Source: Phytophthora quininea (taxonomy: Eukaryota; Oomycota; Peronosporomycetes; Peronosporales; Peronosporaceae). From it: DNA of 64,000 bases. The notes beneath the pieces were generated by a model that worked only from the letters and a program-made list of their open reading frames with translations, did no database searches and was not told the origin of the DNA. Both the position numbers and the translations under genes were made by a program. This document shows, piece after piece, positions 1-10,313 of this stretch. The stretch's first letter is position 1. Each line of letters opens with the position of its first letter. The stretch is from positions 124,001-188,000 of the forward strand of contig JAAVTG010000289.1 in the NCBI GenBank assembly GCA_011947345.1. The letters run 5' to 3'.

Positions 1-45
1 CTCGGCAACAAGTTCGAGGCCGACAATTACAACCGCTGCCAGTAG
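1..45 (+). CDS. 3' end of an upstream gene (partial)
   Basis: The first 42 bases read as 14 codons ending in a TAG at 43-45. The tail is hydrophilic (Asn, Asp, Tyr, Cys, Gln). The window edge removes the rest, so neither family nor true frame can be confirmed. About 118 bases separate it from the convergent stop codon of the monooxygenase gene. Confidence 0.25.
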   Translation, partial: LGNKFEADNYNRCQ

Positions 46-163
46 TCCCGCCGCCAGCTCGAGAACTGGAAGCTATTGTTTGAGCGCAACTGTATTAATC
101 TAATCCACGCTATATTTCCCACGACGACCTTAGCAGTCGATCATCGGCGTCGACAAGCGCAGT

Positions 164-2559
164 TTAACTGAGCTGGACTGCACGCTGCAGTGCTTCGATA
201 AGTAAAGCACCAGAAAACTCCTTCAGTTCATCAGCATTCCACAGCTCGCCAATGTGGCCATCGGGACGCACGAGAGCAGCAGCGCTGCTGTTCATAAAGT
301 GGGTCCACGCGTTGTTGTTAGCTGTGTCAACGTCGTTCTCAACAACTTGCCACGCTTGCACACAACTGAAGGAGGAATTCCGCGCATCTGCAATGGCAGC
401 GTCAACCTTCGCGGTATCACCATCAGCTTTCGAACGGAGCACAACGAGAGCAACGTGCTTCCATACTGGCGACTCCACAAGTGAGGGGCTCGCATCTAGA
501 ACACGAGCAACGTCTCGACCACTAACAACCAGCAGGAATTGCACATTGCCAGCATCAGATGCTGCATCCTGCGTAGCAATCCGCACCAAATCAAGAGTCG
601 ACACCTTTGACTCGTCTGGTAACACACTGGCACACCAAAAGTGTGGGAATCGCTCCCCAACACGGAACGTTGGAGCATATACAATGTTGTCTCCGTCGCC
701 GACCTTGGTACTGAAAAGCACAGACTGATCTAGCGCTGGATCTTCCATGAGTTTCTTCGCGCGAGTCCCCCACTTTGATGCGTCATACGAGAAACCAATG
801 TCGAAATGGTAGAACATCATGCCCAGCGTCTTTCGACGCGTCACGATGTCTTGGACGCTGGCACGCATGCGGTTGCCCAAAGCACTCCCCGGACCACCAG
901 CTGCCTTTGCTTCATCCAACAAACCCAAAGGTAGCTTACCGACGCGCATAATACGCTGCGCGATTTCACGTTGCGCCCGCAACGGGAGGAGTTGCATGGG
1001 CGCAGAGTTGACCATCTTCGCCAGGATCTTGGCGTTATCGTGCGAGACGTTTAGTGCTCGTGGGATCTTCATCGTGCGCGCCACGTTACTCAGACTGAAT
1101 TGAGTGTTTGTCTTACCAATTAGTTGGCGTTCGCGACCGTACGAACGCAGCAATGTCTGTGTGTCGAATCCAGCAGCATGTTCGCCTTTCGTCTGGATCG
1201 CTAGAGCAAGTTTCCACACAAGGTTGTGCATATCTTGCAGTCCAGTGTTCATTCCAAAACCACCTGCGGGGGAAATTGGTGCGCAGCATCACCCACGAGG
1301 AATACGCGCTGGTTGCCTGCGTCGTACTGCTTTGCAACACGAGCCCCCATGCTCCATTGGCCAACCGACAAGATGTTCACGTCTTCATCACTGTACTTTA
1401 CGTTTTCCGGCAGAATATGGCGCACGATTTCCTTGCACTGGGCCACGGAAAAGTCCCAAGGAATCGATTCCTGCGGTGGGAAAAACGGGATCTGGAAGAC
1501 CCACTCGCCTGTGTTCAGGTCATGAGCGATAAGGATGCCGACCACTTCCTTGTTGAACTGTTAACAAATGGGGGATGTTAGCAACCGTCGAAGCAAGCTA
1601 CAGCAATGGACATTTTCTTACCACAAAATACAGCATGCCAGGGTTCTCACGAGCAGCTTCTGACAGGGCCTTGCTGGTAAAGTGCACGTTTGCGATGCTC
1701 TGTAGGTTACGAGTTCCAGCCATGTCGATACCGCAGAGTTCACGGACTAAACTGTGTGCACCATCGGCGCCGACAACGTAGTCGTAAGACCCCTTTTCAA
1801 CCTCGTTCGAGTCCCTGCAATAAAGTTTTCGTAAGAATTGGAACTGTTCTCATAGACAAAAAGAGACTTACAAATGACGCAACGTCACTTCGGGGGAACC
1901 ATTGCCGCCGGAAGGCAATTTGAGGTCCTCCAAAGCAACTCCACGCTCGACTAGTACGCTGTTTTCAGTTAGGAACTCATCCAGCAGAGTCTCAAAGCGG
2001 TTCTGCGGAAATGCAGAAACTGGGTCGGCGATAGTGCCGCTAAGGATGCACGGAGGTTGTCACCATTACGTGCTGCCTGTTCAACAGATTCACGAGGGAT
2101 GCCTGCAGTTACACAGATAAAGTCAATATGGCAGCTCGAAATGATCCCCAAGCGCCCAACCTACACGGCCCAAACTGGTCGATCCTTGCAATCTCCCGAG
2201 ACTTTCCCACGCCTGTGCAGTAAATATAGTCTCTCCACTACGGCAACCATAACAATGCTGTCAAGAGATCCGATAAAAGTACAAAATCCTCTTTCCTGCC
2301 TTCGTACCAGAGCGCTGGGGGCGGCCTGGGCCAGCAGACGATCGTGAAATTCTGGCATTGCCGCATACAGAACTTCCATCGTGCGAAGGTTGATGAAATG
2401 CGCTTGCGGGTGCGACGTGGGGCTCAGCTGCCGCTCCACCACGCGGGTGGGCACGTTGTAGAGCTTCTCCAGCAGGAAGGCCGTGGCGAGGCCCACGGGG
2501 CCGCCACCGACCACCAGCACACGTGGAGCTCTCGAGCGCAGCTTGGACACCAACGACAT
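164..2559 (-). CDS. FAD-dependent aromatic monooxygenase (PheA/TfdB type)
   Basis: Probable flavoprotein hydroxylase of the phenol 2-monooxygenase/TfdB group, adding one oxygen atom to an aromatic substrate using NAD(P)H. The N-terminus has the FAD-binding Rossmann motif VLVVGGGPVGLATA about 12 residues in. A mid-protein VVGADGAHS matches the second FAD motif, and FLVGDAAHQFPP followed by GMNTGLQDMHNLVWKL matches the third. Introns lie at 2238-2307, 2103-2164, 1815-1871 and 1558-1621, all GT-AG. The start at 2559 is chosen because the Rossmann fold follows directly; an in-frame ATG at 2658 would add 33 residues. Two one-base shifts interrupt the frame, near 2007-2008 and in the G5 run 1268-1272, each restored by one added base; the repaired length is 714 residues. 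Divergent from galactokinase, with about 150 bp between starts. Substrate is unknown. Confidence 0.82.
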
Positions 2560-2710
2560 GATCCTATCAGTGCACACGAGCGGCTGGGAACGCCTGTCAG
2601 AGGGAGGATAAGGCACAGATCGACATTGCCCGGCGCGATTGATACGCGCAAATGACACACCTCAATACAGGCCCCGCGAGGCTTCACTTAAGTGCGAAGA
2701 GTTCTTCAAT

Positions 2711-4318
2711 ATGGACGTCTTCAGCGCTGTCTCGCTAGCTGCGCTCGATGCAGACTGCGACGACTCCAAGCGGGTGTTGGAGGTGGCGGAGGAGTTCAAA
2801 AGACGCTTTGGGAGCGACCCGATGGGTGTTGCGCGCGCTCCAGGCCGCGTGAACCTCATCGGAGAGCACATCGACTACGAAGGCTACGCGGTATTGCCCA
2901 TGGCGATCAAGCAGAGCGTGTGCGTCGCTTTCGGCATCTCCAACATTAGTGATGGCTCACAGAGTGGAGTGACTGCCGTTACATTTGACAACGTCAGTCC
3001 CTTCTACCAAAAGTGACGTTGTCCATGAAGATGACGCAAGACGAACAGATGACCGATCTTGGAGCGGCGTGGGCCAAGTATGCTCTCTGTGGAGTGCTCG
3101 GTATCAAGGATGCATACCCAGAGGGATTTACTGGGGAGAGCAAGGAGTTGAAGCTGCTGGTGAGCGGAGACGTCCCTGCCGGCTGCGGTCTTTCCAGCTC
3201 CAGCGCGTTGGTCGTGTCGTCGGCGCTAGCGACAAGTGGAGCGCTACAGCCTCAGCAGCTTCCCAGAAAGATGGCGCTAGCAGAGATCTGTCGACAAACG
3301 GAGCATCGAGTCGGGACGATGGGAGGGGGATGGATCAAGCTATATCGTGTCTTGCGCAGCGTGGCGTCGCGCTCCATCTCGACTTTGCTAGTGCTCCGGC
3401 AAAGAAGAGTCTGGTGGATTTAGGATGTGAAGGCGCCGGTGTCACGTTTGTGGTGGCTAACAGCATGGTGGTGGCGGAGAAAGCTGTCGATGCTGCTACG
3501 CGATACAACAAGCGGGTGGTTGAATGTGCTCTTGCAGCGAAATTGATCGCGATGCGGAGTGGAGTTCAGGACTGGCGAAATGTACGTTCGAATTGCAATT
3601 CACAAAAATGGAAATGGACGCTGACTGTGTGTGGGGTAGATAACTCGGCTTGTAGATGTTCAGAAGGCCTTGGAAGATGCGAAAAGTGGCGGAATTACCT
3701 TTGATAATCTCCAGGCATTGGCAACTCGCTACTGTAGTGAAGATGAATACTCAATTGGCAAACTGGAAGATGAGTTTAAAGAACCACTCGCCAATCTGTT
3801 CAAGAGATCACGTCTCGAAGCGGCCAGCAAGGTAAATGTTTGTCCGTGCATGAGTGTTCCAATGCTCAAGTTTTTTTTTTTTGCAGGTGGTGATCACTTC
3901 CGCTAATGATTTTAAGTTGCGACAGAGAGCACGTCACGTTTGGAGCGAGGCTCAGCGAGTCGAACAGTTTTGCAAAGTTTGTGAAGTCTTGACAAAAGAG
4001 ACGAAGTCCTCTTCCTCCCAGCAAGAATTAGTGAAGTCTCTCGGTGAAATCATGAGTGCAAGTCATGAAAGCTGCCGGACGTTATATGAATGCAGTTGCC
4101 CCGAACTGGATTCTCTTGTGGAAAATGCCAAAGCTGCAGGTGCTCTCGGGGCACGTCTTACAGGAGCTGGATGGGGAGGCTGCATCGTGGCTCTCGTAAA
4201 CAAGGCTGAGGTGACCAACTTTATGAACACTATCAAATCCTACTACTACAAAAACGATGCTTCAAACGCGATGTTTGAGTCATCCCCGTCTACGGGGGCA
4301 AAAATGTTCGTGCCATAA
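2711..4318 (+). CDS. GALK: galactokinase (GHMP kinase)
   Basis: Phosphorylates galactose to galactose-1-phosphate, the entry step of the Leloir pathway in the cytosol. Family marks are RVNLIGEHIDYEGY (the galactokinase signature, about residue 50), GDVPAGCGLSSSSALV (the GHMP ATP-binding motif) and LTGAGWGGCIVAL near the C-terminus. Introns lie at 3582-3639 and 3832-3886, the latter with a long T tract before its AG. The frame is broken at the A4 run 3009-3012 and the G5 run 3325-3329; one added base at each gives 498 residues with exon lengths divisible by three. The ATG at 2711 is the first in the frame leading directly into the family N-terminus. The gene ends 23 bp from the stop of the convergent neighbour, so the two 3' untranslated regions probably overlap. 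Confidence 0.9.
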
Positions 4319-4341
4319 TTGGTAGTTGCCACTACTCGCTG

Positions 4342-6582
4342 TCAAGGCGACAGTAGCGAACGAAGCTTGTCTAAATACACTTCCTTCGCATGGAGTTCGA
4401 CTTCGATTAACGCCAACTGCAAAAGCAATGTTAGGCTAACTACCACGATATTTAGCCCAATTGAGCTCTTACCTCAGCCTTGCGTTGGGATTTCTCAGCC
4501 GGAGTCATTGTAAACTGCAAGATTGCAAATTCACTGTTGGACTTCCGCAAAATTGGCGTCGCTCCGCAATCTCTTTCTCGTAGAGATCCACCTCTTTGCG
4601 CATCTGTTCAAAATATTTTATACTGCTGTTATTACTCATTCACAAAATTTAGCGGTGCAAGCAATGGTACCTCCGTGTTAGCAGCAAAGCGCTCGAGTTC
4701 CAAAATGACCCTGAAGTAAGCATCATTTCTCTGTAGTAAAATGGCACGACGAACGTCTTAGTTCAGTGCACACGAATCGACATAACTGAAACTCACGTGA
4801 ATATTCTCGAAAGCCTTCTTCACAATAGGTCGTATTTGAATCCAGCAAGGAGATACCAGCGCAGCATTCTTGCAAGGAATCACACTAATTTCGACAGCAT
4901 CCTACTCACACATAAAAGGAAGGTCAGTGTGACATATCCCTCCTAAAACAATCTGCTTTACTCACATACCTTTGGTCGGAGGAAGAGCACTTGTCGATCT
5001 ATCATATCCAAAAACTTTTGCTCTCCTTCTTCACGGTAGTTAAACGGGAGTAGGGCTTCGACAGGATTCACGCAGTTAAGTGACTTGTCGTCATTTTGCT
5101 GCTGTAGTAGTTGCTGAGGTGACCCCATGACGGTCATGCCCCTGTTACTGGAGTTACGTCTGTCAATATCTCGAGACATTTCCACGCTTCTAACGCGCTC
5201 AGCGCCACGGACTCATTCGTTGGGGTCGAATGTACCCCGTCCGCGGTTGGGTCTTTCAACTGCATGCTGCCGTCTAAGTTCAGCATCTTCAGCAGCTCAA
5301 TCTCCCGATCTTGCAAGTACGCTTCACAAACTTCGTGGATGATCGCCACACGTTCCTCGTGAAGTGCCACTTTTGCAGATTTTGTTTCTTTAGTCGCTGG
5401 CAAACTCCTTCAATGTCACTCCACCAATTTCCGGTTGCCTTCAGAATTGCATCTGACGCGAACTCTCTTCCCTTTGCGTCATCATCAATTGTTGAGGCGA
5501 GCTCAGAACCGCTCTCAGTTGCTGGAAATAAATGGAGTTTGTATTTATCCTGCATAGCACATTTAGATAATCCCAATGGATAAGTTCCAGCTAGAATACA
5601 ACATGGGATCAGCGCACAACGTACCGATAGCACACGCAACTTGCCTTCTGCCGTAGAGAAATCTACCAAACTGTGGGCAGGACGAAGCAAAATCGCAACG
5701 AAATCTTGTTTCTCTGGGGCTTCCAAACCACGTTGGTGTCGTGTCTGCAGCCACTGCACTCTCGACGGCGATACCGTCGATGTGGTTAGTATAACCACGT
5801 GGGCCAATCCTTGGTTTGTTAATTGGTGCGTCCATCGAAGCCATCTCTCAGCAGCTTGTTCGCTAAGCGCGTCGAAATCTCGCAGGAAGAATACAGGTAT
5901 AACGTTTGCACAGTCGGGACCCACGTTTGCATCATTTTCCTCGTCATTCTCTTCAGTCTTCACTTCTTCAGACTCGCCAAACTCGCGAAGCGCAGCTAAA
6001 ATTGCGTCCATCATTTTTCCTCAGCGCTCGCCTCGCTTCCAGCTCGAGGATCAAAGTCCCCAGGGACAGTTCCATGCAGCGATGACTTTAGTTCCACATA
6101 TTTCGTAGCAACTTTGCGGATTGCTGCCTCGACTATTGAAACTGGTTTAGTAAGTCGGCGCAGTGTATCACTCGTCGACTCTTCATGTGATCCCAATACG
6201 TTGGCCCCTGCGAGGAGACTGCAATATCAACGCACTTGTCAGTACTCATTAACCGCATAAAGCGGCAACGCAATGCAACCGCTTACGCCTTTGATACGAT
6301 ATCTGGATTATCGCCGGCAGATACAGACAGCAGGTACGGGAATTTGGGCGGCGCAGAGCCCAACCAGGCTGAGGCACCGGTCTCCCTGGAATTCGAGTCG
6401 CTCTCTGACGCAGTTGTGCAGCTCCTGCTCCATTCCAGCAGATGCTGTTTTGCGTATTTTGACCTGTTATTGTCTTCGTATTGCAGAGCCCACTCGCCTG
6501 TCGCGATCGCTGCCAGCGGGGTCAGTGTCGCCAGGACCGGCGCCAACGAGCGAGCCGTCCGCATCATTTCGAGGACTGCCAT
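4342..6582 (-). CDS. RNA12/Yme2-like protein, 8 exons
   Basis: Predicted protein of 595 residues from eight exons: 6582-6287, 6218-5625, 5549-5157, 5100-4970, 4901-4797, 4730-4671, 4603-4473 and 4416-4342. One-base shifts lie at 6014-6018, 5371-5374 and 4549-4552; adding one base at each makes the total length divisible by three. The middle (VIPVFFLRDFD, then GLAHVVILTTSTVS) resembles the Walker B-like and sensor strands of the RNA12 domain in mitochondrial Yme2. The segment CWIQIRPIVKKAFENI and the charged coiled C-terminus fit the same family. No Walker A loop is visible, and the N-terminal RNA-recognition part of fungal Yme2 is absent. The N-terminus (MAVLEMMRTARSLAPVLATL) could be a mitochondrial presequence. 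The gene structure is well supported; the family call is tentative. Confidence 0.6.
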
Positions 6583-7114
6583 CGATATTTATTCTAAAAG
6601 GTCACTTCGATTTGAAGGAGATATTCGATTTCAAAACTTGCTGCTGTGATTGGGTAAATATTCGCCATAGTGAAACGAGGTATATTTTCACCATGAAATG
6701 GATGGACGTTGCCAATTCACGAAGGTAGTGGCGATGGCACTTCAGTTTTTCAATCGTGGTGTAGCATTCCTGTAGCTTTGAGCCTTTATCGGAGTGGCGT
6801 GTGATGTCTTTCATCCTGTTCGGGCTTCGGCCTAGGCAGAGTGAATTCCTCGTTTCTGATGAGTCCGCTGAACAAGCGGCCTCAATGAGACCAACCTAAG
6901 ACTAAAATCGACTGATGCTCTCCAAGTCAAACACCAATTGCATTTTCAATCACAGCACCACATTGATGAAAAACACGTCACAACGATTGTTTGTCTGGAT
7001 TCCTATCTACTGAGGCAAACGCCTCTGTGCTCTGGTGTCACTACCACTCGGTGGTTAATAAATACCAGCGGTTCACCCGCTCGTAGCTAGCATGCTTTGA
7101 GACCTGCCTCGGAC
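6583..7114. other. intergenic spacer, no gene seen
   Basis: About 530 bases between the start of the RNA12-like gene and the 3' end of the 7TM-TKL kinase. Short open stretches here are not conserved-looking. It should hold the promoter of the RNA12-like gene and the 3' untranslated region of the kinase. I see no repeat or RNA structure that I can support. Confidence 0.5.
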
Positions 7115-9855
7115 TCACTGAAGATGGCGAGGCTGCCCATCCGCGTCAAGAATGAACTCGATGTCATCGTCGCTGGGTCGGATGTTGCTCCCACGTGGCG
7201 CCTCCAGGATCGAAATGTTCTCACTTGGTCGACGGAAAGGAGGTAGCATCGAAGATCGTATGTCCGTTGGGCTACCGCTGTAAATCGTCGACACGTCCGA
7301 TGGGTTGCGTTCATCCATCTCAAAGTCGTACTCGTCCAGCGATGACAGTCGGCCGCCAAATAGACCATCGCCACGACGGCTGTCGCTGGGCAAACCCACG
7401 ATGGGGCCAAAACCAGAAGTCTCCACGTTCGCAGGGCTCAGCTCAACAGCAGAACTGCCACGGTTATCGCCTGCATACGGGGACGTGAATTTGTAAAATT
7501 GCTCGTTGTGGTCGTGGTACTCCTCGCTCTTGGCATCACTGCTTCGAACTGAGAATCTGCCCCGAAGAAGGTTCGTAATACGCTGGCCCAGGAAGGAGCT
7601 TGGACGGTGATCCACGTCTGACATACCATCGCCACTCCTCAGTGACGAAAAGATACTGTTCGTGTACTCAGAGCCTGACATTGACGTCAGCGTACCGAAA
7701 TCGTTCGAGTCCTTCGTCATGTTGTCCAAAATTGTGTTGAGAGTCTCAGCGGCCTGTGGTGCCGAGGGACGATGCGTGGGGTTTGTGCCCAGCACTCCTC
7801 AATAAGCTCAGCGAAGCGCTGTGGGCAACGCGAGCCAGGATTGATGGGAGGCCGTTGCTCCACTAACACCTTTTCACGAACTTCAAAATCAAACTTAGTG
7901 TCACTGAAGGGCACTGCACCGTCCGAGGCAATTTCCCACAGGACCATGCCGAAGGAATACATATCCGTAGCGCGGTTGTACCGGCAATTGTGTGGGTCTT
8001 GCAAGATCTCGGGAGCATTCCACCGCCAAGTTCCCGCGAACGAAGTGAGCTCTTCGGACACACTGGGGTTCTGTTGCTCGGTCAGCGCAGCCGTCCGCTC
8101 GCTGTATCGAACTCGATTTACTAGGTTGGCCACTTTCGAAATGCCAAAATCCGCAAGCTTGGCCTGCCAAGTCTCCGTAACCAGAATGTTGGATGCTTTC
8201 AGGTCGCGGTGGATGTACGTTGGGTTACGCGCGTGCAAGTAAGTCAAACCCTTGGAAACGTGTAGCGCCAACGAAATTTTGCGCCGCCAATTCAGAGGAA
8301 AGTGGTTCTTGAGGACGTCTTTCAAGCTGCCTCGCGCACAATACTCCGTAAGAATGCCCAACTTGCCTTCGTAGTAGCCGACACGCATGAACAGCGTGAT
8401 ATTAGGGTGTCGCAACCGAGACGACAGCTTTGCTTCCTCGATGAAGGCTTCCTCCGAGTGCTGAATGATTGTACGGTAGAGCTCCGCATCCACAACTCCT
8501 GCCGTGCCAGCATTGGGCAGTTTGACCACTTTCATAGCCACCTCAATACCAAGCCATTGTGCCTTGTAAACACTTCCTGCAGCTCCTTCCGCAATGAACG
8601 CCACGTTCGTCAGCCCATTGAGTTCCTCCAGCGCTACAATCTCGTTTACATAGGTGCTCTTCAACGAGTCCTTCTCTCGACCAGAGTGGCTATTTGCGCT
8701 GCTTGCGAATAGCGAGCGATACGACGAAGCGAGCACATTGCCAACACCACTGACTCCGTTATTGTTGCTACTACCAGCTAGGAGTCCCGTTCCCATACGA
8801 TCTCGCTGGCGTTCTCCATGCCGCGAGCTGTTGGTGCTCGACTGCAATAGTGTCCTGTTTTCACGAAACTCTCCTTCTTCGTTCATTCTCGCTTCTCCAA
8901 GATGCCGCCAGCCGAACATGAACGTGTTTAACAGCGGTACGCAGAACAACATGCAGTCCGCAATCTCGTACATGACGTAGCTTACCATTCCATATCCCAA
9001 AAAGTAGCACAGCAATACAGGAAGTTGAAGTATCTGGACAAGCAAAAAGTAGCGCATGAGCTTCTCGTGAGCCACTCGAAGAGCCTGCTGAGCCTGCATT
9101 TCCCACGTCTTGGTACTAGCCAGAACCGCATTCTCAGATCGGTTGCCCACAGAAATACCCGACGCCGTCATTGCTGTGCCCATATCGGGCACCAATACAT
9201 TTGTGAAAGCACCACGTCTTCTCTGAACGAACAAAATCACATTTGCCGTGATCACACTGCAAGCCGATATTGCGTAGACTGCGGCGTAAAAATACCGGAG
9301 GCAGTTGTTCATGGTGTGAATAGAGGCTTTTCCTTTGACAAGCGCTTGTAGTCGCGCAGTTGATACCAATCCGCCTGCTAGCCCCACCGTCCAAATCATC
9401 AGCCAGCTTCTTCGTACTGGGAATCGCTTGAGTGGAGGCGTCGTAGCATCAACTCCGCGCGGGCGGCAATGCGTCCGAATGACGAAAGCCGAGAGCGTGG
9501 CGCCCCACAGCAGCGACACCATGAAGCTCATCGAAAAGAGCGACTCCACGCTCGCGCCAATCACTGTACGAATTTTCACGTGAGAGCCCATGACCATGTC
9601 CATGGACTGACTCACAGCTCCTGCACATGCAAACAACCAGTCTGTCATCACCACCGAGAAGAAAAGCGCTGCTCCTGTCGCATGTGGCGGCGGAAGAGGC
9701 CGTCTCCGCCCCCGACTGCGACTGCGGCCTCGCTGGCTGTAGCCTGGGTCTGGGATCCGCCTGAACATGACCACAGCAACCACGGACGAGATCACGGCGG
9801 CCGTGGAGATCATCACGAGGCGCGTCGTCTCCAGTGCATCCTCCGTGGACGTCAT
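7115..9855 (-). CDS. 7TM receptor-like protein fused to a TKL protein kinase
   Basis: Membrane protein of 913 residues after repair of one shift. The N-terminal part has about seven hydrophobic segments (near residues 12-31, 61-83, 103-125, 150-170, 186-210, 265-288 and 291-315), arranged like a G-protein-coupled receptor. A Ser/Asn-rich linker (330-400) leads to a tyrosine-kinase-like Ser/Thr kinase domain (about 410-690). Visible catalytic elements are the glycine loop EGAAGSVYKA, lysine K442 in VAMKV, HRDLKASN at 549 and DFG at 569-571. The C-terminal 220 residues are acidic and Ser-rich with no domain I recognise. No intron is needed. The frame breaks at the triple C 7788-7790, between the last kinase helix and NPTHRPSA, a typical TKL ending. 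Such receptor-kinase fusions are known in oomycetes and suggest direct coupling of an outside signal to phosphorylation. Confidence 0.88.
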
Positions 9856-10313
9856 CGCTGGCCTGTGGCCAAGTGTCCTTCTGTCCGTCTTGGCTGCTTG
9901 TTCGTCTCGGTACCTGTCTCCAAAAAATCCGCCTCGCTTCTGCTTCTGTTAACCTGCTGCCCACGGTCTCAAGTGGCCTCAACGTTCCTGCCACGGCGCT
10001 AGTTGTTGCTGCTGCTGGCCCAGCAGTGCTGGAGAGGGAGTGCCCCAGGCCAGTTCACGAAGAAGCCGAGCAGCTCCATCTGGTCAACTGGTGACCCGAC
10101 TCTCCCCTTCCCGCTGCCGAATCAGCCAATCATCGTACGTGTAGCTCGTAAATGCACCGGTTATGCTCGTCGTTGACACACGGAGCATCTCCCATACTCG
10201 CTAAAGTGCGATGTGTCTTATGTCCGGTCCACATTGTCATCTGGAGAACCGTCTAGCGCGCGCCACACTGTCTCGATCTTCAACCCAAGCATCATTTATC
10301 GGATCCTCCCAGC
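9856..10313. promoter_or_regulatory. divergent promoter region
   Basis: About 460 bases between the start codons of the 7TM-TKL kinase and the decarboxylase-like gene, which point away from each other. Both promoters must lie here. I cannot point to a specific initiator or factor site with confidence. Confidence 0.4.

Noticed and set aside
164..2559. The monooxygenase as a pseudogene
   Set aside because: Its only defects are two one-base shifts in homopolymers, the same kind seen in essential genes here, and all splice sites and FAD motifs are intact.
5134..5190. A frameshift in the RNA12-like gene near 5156
   Set aside because: A GT-AG intron at 5101-5156 explains the frame change with a length like its neighbours.
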